Positions 1 to 4,986 of a stretch of 5,407 nucleotides of DNA are shown here, piece by piece. The notes below the pieces were generated by a model, which worked only from the letters and a program-made list of their open reading frames with translations, made no database searches and was not told where the DNA came from. The stretch spans positions 1-5,407 of the forward strand of contig DNFX01000060.1 of assembly GCA_003486795.1 (NCBI GenBank), given 5' to 3'. Position 1 is the stretch's first letter; the number at the start of each line of letters is the position of its first letter. The translations under genes were made by a program, and so were the position numbers. The DNA is from Actinomycetota bacterium. Its GTDB lineage: Bacteria; Actinomycetota; Humimicrobiia; Humimicrobiales; Humimicrobiaceae.

Positions 1-1
1 A

Positions 2-682
2 ATTTCATTTCCTCTTGTATTTTCAGTTGCCCTGGTCCTTTTCCATTTAATTCTTAAAAATATTTTTATTTCAGTATTTTTCAGTATGGTCACAGTTATT
101 ATTGTTTTTGAGATAAGGCAGAGAATTGAAGAAAAAAGAAAAGAATTTTTTGAGATACAGATTGCTGAATTTATTTCCAATATGATAATTCTTTTAAAAT
201 CAGGAAAGAATATAAGGCAGATATTTAAAATTTCATTAGCCTGGTTTAAAAATCCGCTGTATTCATATCTAAAGAAATTTGACAATGAAGTTGAATTCAA
301 TACTCCATTTGAAGAAGCACTTGACTGCTTTTCAAAGAGAGCAGACAACAAAGAGTTAAGACTTTTGACAAATGCCATAAAAATAAACAATAAAATCGGT
401 GGCAATTTTCTTTTTATTGCTTCAAACATACTAAAAACTGTTCAGGAGAATATCAGGATTAGAACAAAAATCAAGACAAGAACTGCCCAAAGCAGACTAT
501 CGGGGAATATAATAATTTTTTTCCCTGCAGCAGGTCTTGCTTTTATGTATTTTGTCTTTAATGATGCTGTTGAAAAATTTATATCTTCCAGCTTTGGTAT
601 CGCTGCTATTCTGATAGGAACAATTCTGGAATTAGCAGGTTATCTGGTAATCAAAAGAATCGTAAGGGAGGATTATCTGTGA
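2..682 (+). CDS. tadB: TadB-like inner-membrane platform protein of the Tad/Flp pilus (5'-partial)
   Basis: TadB is one of two paired T2SSF-type membrane proteins that anchor the TadA ATPase and drive assembly of Flp pilins at the cytoplasmic membrane. The frame is open from base 2 with no stop, and the 28 codons before the first ATG (position 86) encode a hydrophobic stretch. The ATG at 86 is therefore probably internal and the true start lies left of the window. The visible 226 residues show two N-terminal membrane segments (about residues 1 to 45), then a basic/coiled region and a T2SSF domain (about 55 to 175). The domain contains the AEFISNMIILLKSGKNI-type helix, the ELRLLTNAIKINNKIGGN stretch and the TAQSRLSGNIIIFFPAAGLA helix typical of TadB. 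Two more membrane segments follow, and the protein ends with a basic tail. It overlaps tadC by 4 bases (GTGA), which suggests translational coupling. Family assignment is firm. TadB rather than TadC is chosen from gene order and this helix pattern. Confidence 0.88.
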   Translation: MSFPLVFSVALVLFHLILKNIFISVFFSMVTVIIVFEIRQRIEEKRKEFFEIQIAEFISNMIILLKSGKNIRQIFKISLAWFKNPLYSYLKKFDNEVEFNTPFEEALDCFSKRADNKELRLLTNAIKINNKIGGNFLFIASNILKTVQENIRIRTKIKTRTAQSRLSGNIIIFFPAAGLAFMYFVFNDAVEKFISSSFGIAAILIGTILELAGYLVIKRIVREDYL

Positions 683-1572
683 AAAATCCTGTTTTTTTGA
701 TATTGCTGTATTTTTTATTCTGTATTTCTTTTCTTTATTATAAATATAAAAAAATATTATTAAAAAAAAGGCAGGGGATTTCTGATAAGAAAAAACCTGT
801 AAAAAATCTTCAAATATTTCTGAGTAATGAAGGTTCCTGGTTTGTAAAATTTCTTTTACTGCCGGGGAAAATAATTTACAAGGTGCTGCCAGGTTTCTAT
901 ATAAACAAATTAAAAGAAAAAATTAATTTTATAAGTATCGGATATACAGGACTAAGTATCTATTCATTTCTTGGTTTTAAGACCTTAATTTCGGTTTCAT
1001 TCGGAGTTCTTGCAGCAATAATAATTATTAATTTTTCAAATCCTTATATTTTTGCCATTTTTGGAATTTTTTCAGGATTCTTTATTCCTGATTTCTTTTT
1101 AAATTTATTTGTTAACAGACTAAATCAGAAAATAGAAAATGAGCTTGCCTATGTGGCAGATCTCATATATGTTGCAACTCTTGCAGGGCAAAGTATATAC
1201 AATTCTATAAAAACTGTGGTAAATGAATACAAAGGATATATTTCCGGTGAATTCGCAATTTTTTTAAAAGATATTGAAATCGGATTCGGCAAAGAGGAAT
1301 CATACAACAGGCTGCTTGAAAGAAATAATCCGGAACCTTTTAGAAGATTTGTTTTCATGCTCAGGCAGGCGGAAAGTTATGGTTCTTCTGTCAGCGAAAT
1401 AATCAAACAGAAAGCTGATTTTTCAAGATTTGAGATCTCACAGGTAATAGATAAAAAGACAAGGCTTCTTTCTACAAAAATTCTTTTCCCTCTCATATTT
1501 CTGGTTCTTCCATCATTTCTGCTGATTGTCGGAGGACCGCTGATATATGTGATAGGAGGAGATTTATTCTGA
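679..1572 (+). CDS. tadC: TadC-like inner-membrane platform protein of the Tad/Flp pilus
   Basis: TadC is the second T2SSF-domain platform protein and is thought to work with TadB as the membrane base of the Flp pilus machine. The GTG start at 679 overlaps the tadB stop. It is preceded by AAGGGAGG (663-670) with an 8-base spacer, so the start is well supported. The 297 residues include an N-terminal membrane helix (about 5-22), a basic linker, a membrane pair (about 103-140), a T2SSF domain (about 152-286) and a C-terminal hydrophobic hairpin (about 264-292). Diagnostic stretches are LAYVADLIYVATLAGQSI (157-174), RQAESYGSSVSEII (229-242) and KILFPLIFLVLPSFLLI (267-283). The last two match the usual TadC pattern of RQAE..G..(L)..aL followed by K..FPL...LPa. 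Length and topology are normal for TadC. The pilin gene follows after only 20 bases, so the two are probably co-transcribed. Confidence 0.9.
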   Translation: MKNPVFLILLYFLFCISFLYYKYKKILLKKRQGISDKKKPVKNLQIFLSNEGSWFVKFLLLPGKIIYKVLPGFYINKLKEKINFISIGYTGLSIYSFLGFKTLISVSFGVLAAIIIINFSNPYIFAIFGIFSGFFIPDFFLNLFVNRLNQKIENELAYVADLIYVATLAGQSIYNSIKTVVNEYKGYISGEFAIFLKDIEIGFGKEESYNRLLERNNPEPFRRFVFMLRQAESYGSSVSEIIKQKADFSRFEISQVIDKKTRLLSTKILFPLIFLVLPSFLLIVGGPLIYVIGGDLF

Positions 1573-1591
1573 AATTTAAGATCATATAAAA

Positions 1592-1637
1592 AATGAAAGG
1601 AGGTAATAATTTAAAAAAACCAATAATGAAAGGAGGT
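1592..1637 (+). repeat. Tandem in-frame direct repeat carrying two Shine-Dalgarno cores
   Basis: The 13-base sequence AATGAAAGGAGGT occurs at 1592-1604 and again at 1625-1637. The offset of 33 bases (11 codons) keeps both copies in the pilin reading frame, so both would read MKGG if translated. Each copy holds an ATG immediately followed by GGAGG, so the ribosome-binding core sits downstream of the ATG rather than upstream. The duplication is directly visible. Its role, as a second ribosome landing site or a remnant of local duplication, is inference. Confidence 0.75.
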
Positions 1638-1826
1638 GATCTTATTAATAATATTTTAAATACGATAAAGAAAAAATTTATTTCAGGAAAAGGGCAATCC
1701 ACTCTTGAGTATGCTTTGGTAACAGTAATTGCCGGAATAATATCGGCTATATTGATTGCAGTTGGCAAGCCTATGATTGTTGATCTGATTTCTAAAGTTT
1801 TTGCCAAGATTTCAGAAATGGTTTAA
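1593..1826 (+). CDS. flp: Flp-type major pilin (class IVb prepilin)
   Basis: This is the structural subunit of the Tad/Flp pilus, made as a prepilin, cleaved by a TadV/CpaA-type peptidase and polymerised outside the membrane. The hallmark is G34 followed by QSTLEY (residues 35-40), which places Glu at +5 and Tyr at +6 of the mature protein. A hydrophobic helix follows (about 40-59), then a short amphipathic tail. The mature pilin would be 43 residues, normal for Flp. The start is uncertain. ATG 1593 gives a 34-residue leader and ATG 1626 gives 23, but neither has an upstream ribosome-binding site. An ATT at 1644, 7 bases after a near-perfect Shine-Dalgarno, would give a 17-residue basic leader of typical size. 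The coordinates use the longest frame, so the first 11 to 17 codons may be untranslated. It lies between tadC and tadE, as in actinobacterial Tad clusters. Confidence 0.88.
   Translation: MKGGNNLKKPIMKGGDLINNILNTIKKKFISGKGQSTLEYALVTVIAGIISAILIAVGKPMIVDLISKVFAKISEMV
1628..1641 (+). promoter_or_regulatory. Near-perfect extended Shine-Dalgarno for the Flp pilin gene
   Basis: GAAAGGAGGTGATC can pair over 14 consecutive bases with the conserved bacterial 16S rRNA 3' end (GATCACCTCCTTTC), which is far longer than an ordinary site. The GGAGG core (1632-1636) lies 7 bases before an in-frame ATT at 1644. It sits inside or after the two ATG codons (1593 and 1626), neither of which has a good upstream site. 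It therefore bears directly on which codon starts the pilin. The organism's own 16S is not in the window, so the pairing assumes the universal anti-Shine-Dalgarno. Confidence 0.6.
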
Positions 1827-1865
1827 GAAATATACCTGTTATGGCCAGGCTGGGAGAATATAAAG

Positions 1866-1901
1866 ATGAAATTTATAAAAAGATATAAAAAGGAAAAATG
1901 A
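1866..1901 (+). other. Possible 11-codon leader ORF coupled to tadE
   Basis: A short frame encodes MKFIKRYKKEK and ends in a TGA that overlaps the tadE ATG (ATGA at 1898-1901). A GGGAG at 1852-1856 sits 9 bases before its ATG, a plausible ribosome-binding site. The arrangement would let ribosomes re-initiate at tadE. It is very short, lysine-rich as expected of A-rich DNA, and could be chance. It also fills part of the 71-base gap between flp and tadE, which otherwise shows no clear terminator or promoter. Confidence 0.2.
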
Positions 1902-2347
1902 AAATAAATAAGATATATTATATTATTAAAAAATATTTAAAAAATGACAGTGAATACGGCCAGTCTTCTATAGAATTTATCCTTTTGCTTCCTTTTATTA
2001 TTATCATTTTTCTTGTGTTTTTCCAGCTTGGCTACTGTGTCTATTTACAGAACAATATTGAACAATCTGCCAGAGAAGCCGCAAGAGTAATATCTACCAC
2101 TAATTCAAACGACAGGGCTAAAAATATCATCAAGTCAAATTTATCAGGAAAAAATCTTGTATTAGATAATATCAGCTTTATTCCAGCTGATGAAGATACA
2201 AGGCGAACAGGTGATTATGTAAAAGTAAAAATAAGCATAAGATATGATGGCTTTTTAAATTTGTCTGCATACTTTGCCGGACAGAAAATAATACTTGAAG
2301 CAGAGAGTATTATGAGAATGGAATGTGGTGGTCAAGCTGAATTTTAA
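1898..2347 (+). CDS. tadE: TadE-like pseudopilin
   Basis: TadE-family proteins are minor pilin-like proteins needed for Flp pilus biogenesis. They are processed by the same peptidase as the pilin and sit in the membrane with the bulk of the protein outside. The N-terminus is basic. G21 precedes QSSIEF (22-27), giving the +5 Glu (E26) of a Tad-type cleavage site. A single membrane helix (about 27-48) follows, rich in Leu, Ile and Phe. After it comes NNIEQSAREAARVIS (52-66), the amphipathic helix that typifies the TadE domain, and then an extracytoplasmic domain with predicted beta-strands (about 88-138). At 149 residues it is normal for TadE. The ATG at 1898 has AAAAGGA-type purines just upstream. 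The 3' end overlaps the next gene by 23 bases, indicating a shared transcript. Confidence 0.85.
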   Translation: MKINKIYYIIKKYLKNDSEYGQSSIEFILLLPFIIIIFLVFFQLGYCVYLQNNIEQSAREAARVISTTNSNDRAKNIIKSNLSGKNLVLDNISFIPADEDTRRTGDYVKVKISIRYDGFLNLSAYFAGQKIILEAESIMRMECGGQAEF

Positions 2348-2759
2348 AAAAAATGAAAATGGAAGTATCAGTATAATAATGCCGGTGTTTATAATCCTCA
2401 TATGTATTTTTATGATAATTGTTTTTGACTTTTCAAAAATTTTTATAAAAAGAGAGAAAACAGAAAATATTGCTGAAATGCTATCCCTGGCAGTTTCACA
2501 GGAACTTTTAAGCTTCAGAAATAATAACATTCACATTTCAGATATACTTGGTACTGACCAGGAAAGCCTAAAAGATTATGAAATTGATATAAGGGTTGAT
2601 TATGATGAAGTAATCGTTACAGCAAAAACACCCCTTAATCTTGTTTTTATTGACAGATTACTGCAGGCAGAAAGTATTTCATCTACATCTGTATCAGAAA
2701 TTCTTTATCCATGGAGTGATGATTTTGATTTTTGCAAAAAATACAAATTTAATTTTTAA
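2325..2759 (+). CDS. TadG/Rv3654c-like single-pass Tad accessory protein
   Basis: This is a small membrane-anchored protein at the position held by Rv3654c-type TadE-like proteins in actinobacterial Tad clusters. It has a short basic N-terminus, then NGSISIIMPVF (12-22) leading into a membrane helix (about 16-36), which resembles the N-terminal segment of TadE/TadG-like proteins (Tad_N type). An amphipathic region (about 40-65) and an extracytoplasmic domain follow, with an unusual aromatic/acidic C-terminus around PWSDDFDFCKKY. After G13 the +5 residue is Ile rather than Glu, so it is probably not processed as a canonical prepilin. The start is GTG 2325 (GTG 2328 is equally possible) with only a weak upstream site, so coupling to tadE through the 23-base overlap is likely. 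At 144 residues it is far shorter than full TadG, and no VWA domain is visible. Its precise function is unknown. The family call rests on context plus N-terminal pattern. Confidence 0.65.
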   Translation: MVVKLNFKKNENGSISIIMPVFIILICIFMIIVFDFSKIFIKREKTENIAEMLSLAVSQELLSFRNNNIHISDILGTDQESLKDYEIDIRVDYDEVIVTAKTPLNLVFIDRLLQAESISSTSVSEILYPWSDDFDFCKKYKFNF

Positions 2760-2781
2760 AATGTCTTAGAAGGGAGAAAAA

Positions 2782-3183
2782 ATGAATAGTTTAAATCAAT
2801 TTGTTTTACTCGGCAATCTTTCAAGAGATCCAGAAATAAAATATACAAATGAAGGACTTGCAATTACTGATCTGCGCATAGCTGTAAACAAAAAATGGAG
2901 AGATAAAGATGGAAATGAAAACGAAAATGTTGATTTTTTCAATGTTACTGCATGGAACCGTCTTGCAGAAAATTGCGCCAGCAAGCTAAAGAAGGGTGAC
3001 AGAGTAATTATCAGCGGTCGCCTTAACCACAGAAGTTTTGATACCAAGGAAGGTAAAAAAATAAATATAATGAATATTGTTGCTGATGTTGTTGCCCCGA
3101 GTCTTGAATTTTCATCACTGGATTCTGATAATAGCAATAATATGTCAGCAGAAGCATCGATTTCTGAAGTTCAGCTTGATTAA
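2782..3183 (+). CDS. ssb: Single-stranded DNA-binding protein, lacking the acidic C-terminal tip
   Basis: Ssb binds and protects single-stranded DNA during replication, repair, recombination or DNA uptake, usually as a tetramer of OB folds. The OB fold covers about residues 1-108. Recognisable landmarks are LLGNLSRDPEIKYT (9-22), DLRIAVNKKWRDKDG (30-44), the VDFFNVTAWNRLAEN segment (50-64) with conserved aromatics, and KGDRVIISGRL (71-81). The tail is only about 25 residues, Ser/Asn-rich, and ends SEVQLD. The usual DDDIPF-type tip that recruits partner proteins is missing, although the protein has a proper stop. Length (133) resembles short secondary Ssb paralogues such as Bacillus SsbB rather than a main replicative Ssb. 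It is not flanked by rpsF/rpsR as main ssb genes usually are. AAGGGAG precedes the ATG by 5 bases. It follows the Tad genes by 22 bases without an evident terminator, so read-through from the pilus operon is possible. Confidence 0.93.
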   Translation: MNSLNQFVLLGNLSRDPEIKYTNEGLAITDLRIAVNKKWRDKDGNENENVDFFNVTAWNRLAENCASKLKKGDRVIISGRLNHRSFDTKEGKKINIMNIVADVVAPSLEFSSLDSDNSNNMSAEASISEVQLD

Positions 3184-3187
3184 GTTA

Positions 3188-3216
3188 TTGAAATTTAATC
3201 ATTATATAACTAATAT
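3188..3216 (+). promoter_or_regulatory. Candidate sigma-70-type promoter for the methyltransferase gene
   Basis: TTGAAA (3188-3193) is followed after 17 bases by TAATAT (3211-3216), and the downstream TTG start lies about 40 bases further on. In DNA this AT-rich such matches arise easily. The support is the spacing and the location in the gap after ssb. Confidence 0.3.
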
Positions 3217-3257
3217 AACCTTATTCTGTTTTTAGAAAATCAAAAGGGAAGTTTGTA

Positions 3258-4196
3258 TTGGAATTAAGAAAATCAGATTACGAAACATATGATTACAGAG
3301 AATTCTGGGAGGATAATAAGAGAGAGTATGAAGATTATTCTGAAAGAATAGCGATAAGAAAACTGTTTACAGATTTTGACAAAAAAGGTGTAGTTGCTGA
3401 TATAGGCTGTGGTTTTGGTAGATTATTTAATGAATATAATGATTTTGATACAGTCATTATGCTGGACTACTCGGTTAATAATCTCAGAAACAGCAGGAAG
3501 TCTGTCGATGCTTTTTATTCAGGAAATGATTCTGCCCACAAGCCAGAAAATATTTATTTTATTGCAGCAGATGCTGAAAACATCCCTTTGAAAAGCGGAA
3601 AACTTGACGCTGTAATCTCTGTAAGATTAATGCACCATCTTAATTCTACCAGGAATTTTACTTATGAAGTTTCAAGAGTATTAAAGCAAGGCAGCTTATT
3701 TATATTAGAGTTTGCAAACAAAAAGAATCTTAAAAATATACTGAAATTTATTTTAAGGAAAACTGGTAAATCTCCTTTTTCTCCTGAACCTTTATATATA
3801 GGTGATACAATAAAGAATTATCATCCCAAAGAAATATTAGAAGATATAAAAAAAAGTGGTCTCAAATTTAACAGACTGATAAGTGTGTCTAATTTCAGGG
3901 CATCTTTTTTAAAGAGGAAAATAAAAACCAGAATATTAATTAAGATCGAAAATATTGCTCAGACTGTTTTTTCATTCCTGAAACTCGGACCAAGCATATT
4001 TATAAAATCATTTAAGGCAGGCGAAGAAAGTACTCCATGCCCTCCTATGTCTTCTGCATTGTCTGAAATGATAATGTGCCCTTACTGCAGAGATAATGAA
4101 TCCGGTCTTTTATTTACCGAAAATGAGGTAATCTGCAATAAATGCAGAAGAAGATTTAAAATCACTGATGGAATATATGACCTTCGCATTCAGTAG
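3258..4196 (+). CDS. Class I SAM-dependent methyltransferase with C-terminal Trm112-like zinc ribbon
   Basis: The N-terminal half is a class I (Rossmann, Methyltransf_11/25-type) SAM-dependent methyltransferase. Motif I is VADIGCGFGRL (46-56). An acidic residue ends strand 2 (D70 in MLDYS), then AADAENIPL (103-111) and LDAVISVRLMHHL (116-128) correspond to the adenine-binding and strand-4 motifs. A basic region follows (about 155-255, helical, no clear membrane segment). The last 40 residues form a small ribbon with C274-x2-C277 and C293-x2-C296, ending FKITDGIYDLRI. This resembles Trm112/YcaR-type domains (two CxxC pairs, then a D-G-I-P/Y motif). The substrate cannot be told: small molecules, lipids/quinones, sugars or RNA are all possible. 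The start is TTG 3258, with AAGGGAA 7 bases upstream. It is separated from ssb and rex by AT-rich gaps, so it may be a single-gene unit. Methyltransferase fold is certain and ribbon assignment is likely. Confidence 0.85.
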   Translation: MELRKSDYETYDYREFWEDNKREYEDYSERIAIRKLFTDFDKKGVVADIGCGFGRLFNEYNDFDTVIMLDYSVNNLRNSRKSVDAFYSGNDSAHKPENIYFIAADAENIPLKSGKLDAVISVRLMHHLNSTRNFTYEVSRVLKQGSLFILEFANKKNLKNILKFILRKTGKSPFSPEPLYIGDTIKNYHPKEILEDIKKSGLKFNRLISVSNFRASFLKRKIKTRILIKIENIAQTVFSFLKLGPSIFIKSFKAGEESTPCPPMSSALSEMIMCPYCRDNESGLLFTENEVICNKCRRRFKITDGIYDLRIQ

Positions 4197-4223
4197 CACT
4201 TAAAATCTTTTTATAATTTTAAC

Positions 4224-4252
4224 TTGAAATTTTGTTACAAGAGTGATACAAA
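4224..4252 (+). promoter_or_regulatory. Candidate rex promoter (extended -10)
   Basis: TTGAAA (4224-4229), a 17-base spacer and TACAAA (4247-4252) preceded by TG at 4244-4245 (TGn extended -10) form a reasonable sigma-70 promoter. It lies 49 bases before the rex ATG. The -10 matches 4 of 6 consensus bases. Its credibility rises because a Rex-like inverted repeat overlaps it. Confidence 0.4.
4232..4251 (+). promoter_or_regulatory. Possible Rex operator (imperfect inverted repeat)
   Basis: TTGTTACAAGAGTGATACAA has outer TTGT/ACAA half-sites and near-symmetric inner bases. Known Rex sites are 18-base palindromes of the TTGTGAA-N4-TTCACAA or TTGTTAA-N4-TTAACAA type. This one is 20 bases and imperfect, so it is a variant at best. 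It sits over the spacer and -10 of the candidate rex promoter, where binding would block transcription, consistent with the autoregulation common for rex. Inference only. Confidence 0.3.
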
Positions 4253-4301
4253 CTAAGTGGTTGAATTTTTGTTTTATTTAATATTCCATTAAGGTAAGGA
4301 T

Positions 4302-4940
4302 ATGAAAAATTTCATTTTTTCTGAAGGGGTCATACAAAGAATTTCCCAATACCTCAGATTTCTTGTTGAGCTCAAAGATTTTGGGAAAAGGACGGTTACT
4401 TCCAGTGATATAAGTGAAAATACAAAAATCAATAGTGCTGAAGTAAGAAGAGATCTGATTAACCTGGGAATCAAGGGCAAGCGAGGCGTGGGCTTTAATA
4501 TTGAGGGCCTTATAAATAATTTTAATCAGATACTTGGACATGATGCAAATGTAAAATTAATACTTGTCGGGGCAGGTAATCTCGGTAAAGCTATTCTCAA
4601 TTACCAGATTTTAAAAAAATTCGGTTTTAATATCGAGTATGTTTTTGATAATAATGAAAAAATAATAGGCAGAAAAATATCTGAAAAAGAAGTGATGGAT
4701 ATCAATTCTCTGCCAGATGTCATAATTGAAAGTAATATAAGAGTTGCAATTCTTGCCGTAAGCCAGAGTTCCGCCCAGAATGTGGCTGACTTACTGGTCA
4801 AATCAGGCATAAAAGTAATAATAAACTATACTTCAGTACCTATAGAAGCACCTCCAAGTGTCAATATCCAGACTAATGATCCGATAGAAAAGCTTTTGCA
4901 TACTTTATATTACCTCTCTAATACCGGACAGGCATTTTAA
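4302..4940 (+). CDS. rex: Redox-sensing transcriptional repressor Rex
   Basis: Rex is a homodimeric repressor that senses the NADH/NAD+ ratio. It binds DNA when NAD+ is high and releases it when NADH accumulates, thereby controlling fermentative, respiratory and redox-balancing genes. The N-terminal winged helix (about 1-78) contains the SQYLRFLVELK helix (15-25), the recognition-helix region NSAEVRRDLINLG (44-56) and the wing KGKRGVGFN (58-66), all highly typical of Rex. The C-terminal Rossmann domain begins at LILVGAGNLGKAILNY (86-101), with G90, G92 and G95 forming the dinucleotide loop. An acidic residue follows strand 2 (D116 in FDNNEK). The INYTSVPIEAPPSV stretch (174-187) and a C-terminal swap helix (about 193-206) complete the family pattern. 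The 212-residue length is standard. The ATG at 4302 has AAGG at 4291-4294, 7 bases upstream. No operon partner is obvious upstream; the LCP gene starts 46 bases downstream with its own ribosome-binding site. Confidence 0.95.
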   Translation: MKNFIFSEGVIQRISQYLRFLVELKDFGKRTVTSSDISENTKINSAEVRRDLINLGIKGKRGVGFNIEGLINNFNQILGHDANVKLILVGAGNLGKAILNYQILKKFGFNIEYVFDNNEKIIGRKISEKEVMDINSLPDVIIESNIRVAILAVSQSSAQNVADLLVKSGIKVIINYTSVPIEAPPSVNIQTNDPIEKLLHTLYYLSNTGQAF

Positions 4941-4986
4941 AAATTTTTTCTCTTAACACAATATATTAAAAAAAGGAGTAGTAAAA

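Noticed and set aside
86..88. ATG at 86 as the start of tadB
   Set aside because: The frame stays open to the left edge and the upstream codons encode a hydrophobic membrane segment expected in TadB. No ribosome-binding site precedes the ATG.
1149..1358. Reverse-strand open frame inside tadC
   Set aside because: It lies wholly within a strong T2SSF coding region on the other strand and its translation shows no family pattern.
1493..1807. Reverse-strand open frame across the tadC end and flp
   Set aside because: It is antisense to the end of tadC and the conserved prepilin motif, with no recognisable domain.
1835..1849. Small CCTG/CAGG hairpin between flp and tadE as a terminator or processing site
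   Set aside because: It has only four base pairs and no T tract.
2255..2530. Reverse-strand open frame across tadE and the TadG-like gene
   Set aside because: It is a shadow of two overlapping sense genes with good domain support.
2725..2753. TTGATT-N17-TTTAAT as an ssb promoter within the end of the TadG-like gene
   Set aside because: The match is fair, but it lies in AT-rich coding sequence where such matches are expected by chance. It remains possible.
2796..3137. Reverse-strand open frame of 113 codons inside ssb
   Set aside because: It is antisense to a clear OB-fold gene, and its Ser/Leu/Phe-rich composition is typical of an antisense shadow.
3409..3591. Second-frame + strand open frame inside the methyltransferase gene
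   Set aside because: It overlaps methyltransferase motifs in another frame and lacks a ribosome-binding site.
4200..4222. Inverted repeat TTAAAAT/ATTTTAA after the methyltransferase stop, as a terminator
   Set aside because: The 7-base stem is entirely A/T with a 9-base loop and lacks a proper T tract after the stem. It is too weak to call an intrinsic terminator.
4278..4541. Reverse-strand open frames over the rex 5' end
   Set aside because: They are antisense to the conserved winged-helix region of Rex and show no recognisable features.
4601..4810. Reverse-strand open frame in the Rex Rossmann domain
   Set aside because: It is antisense to a conserved domain and has no family pattern.
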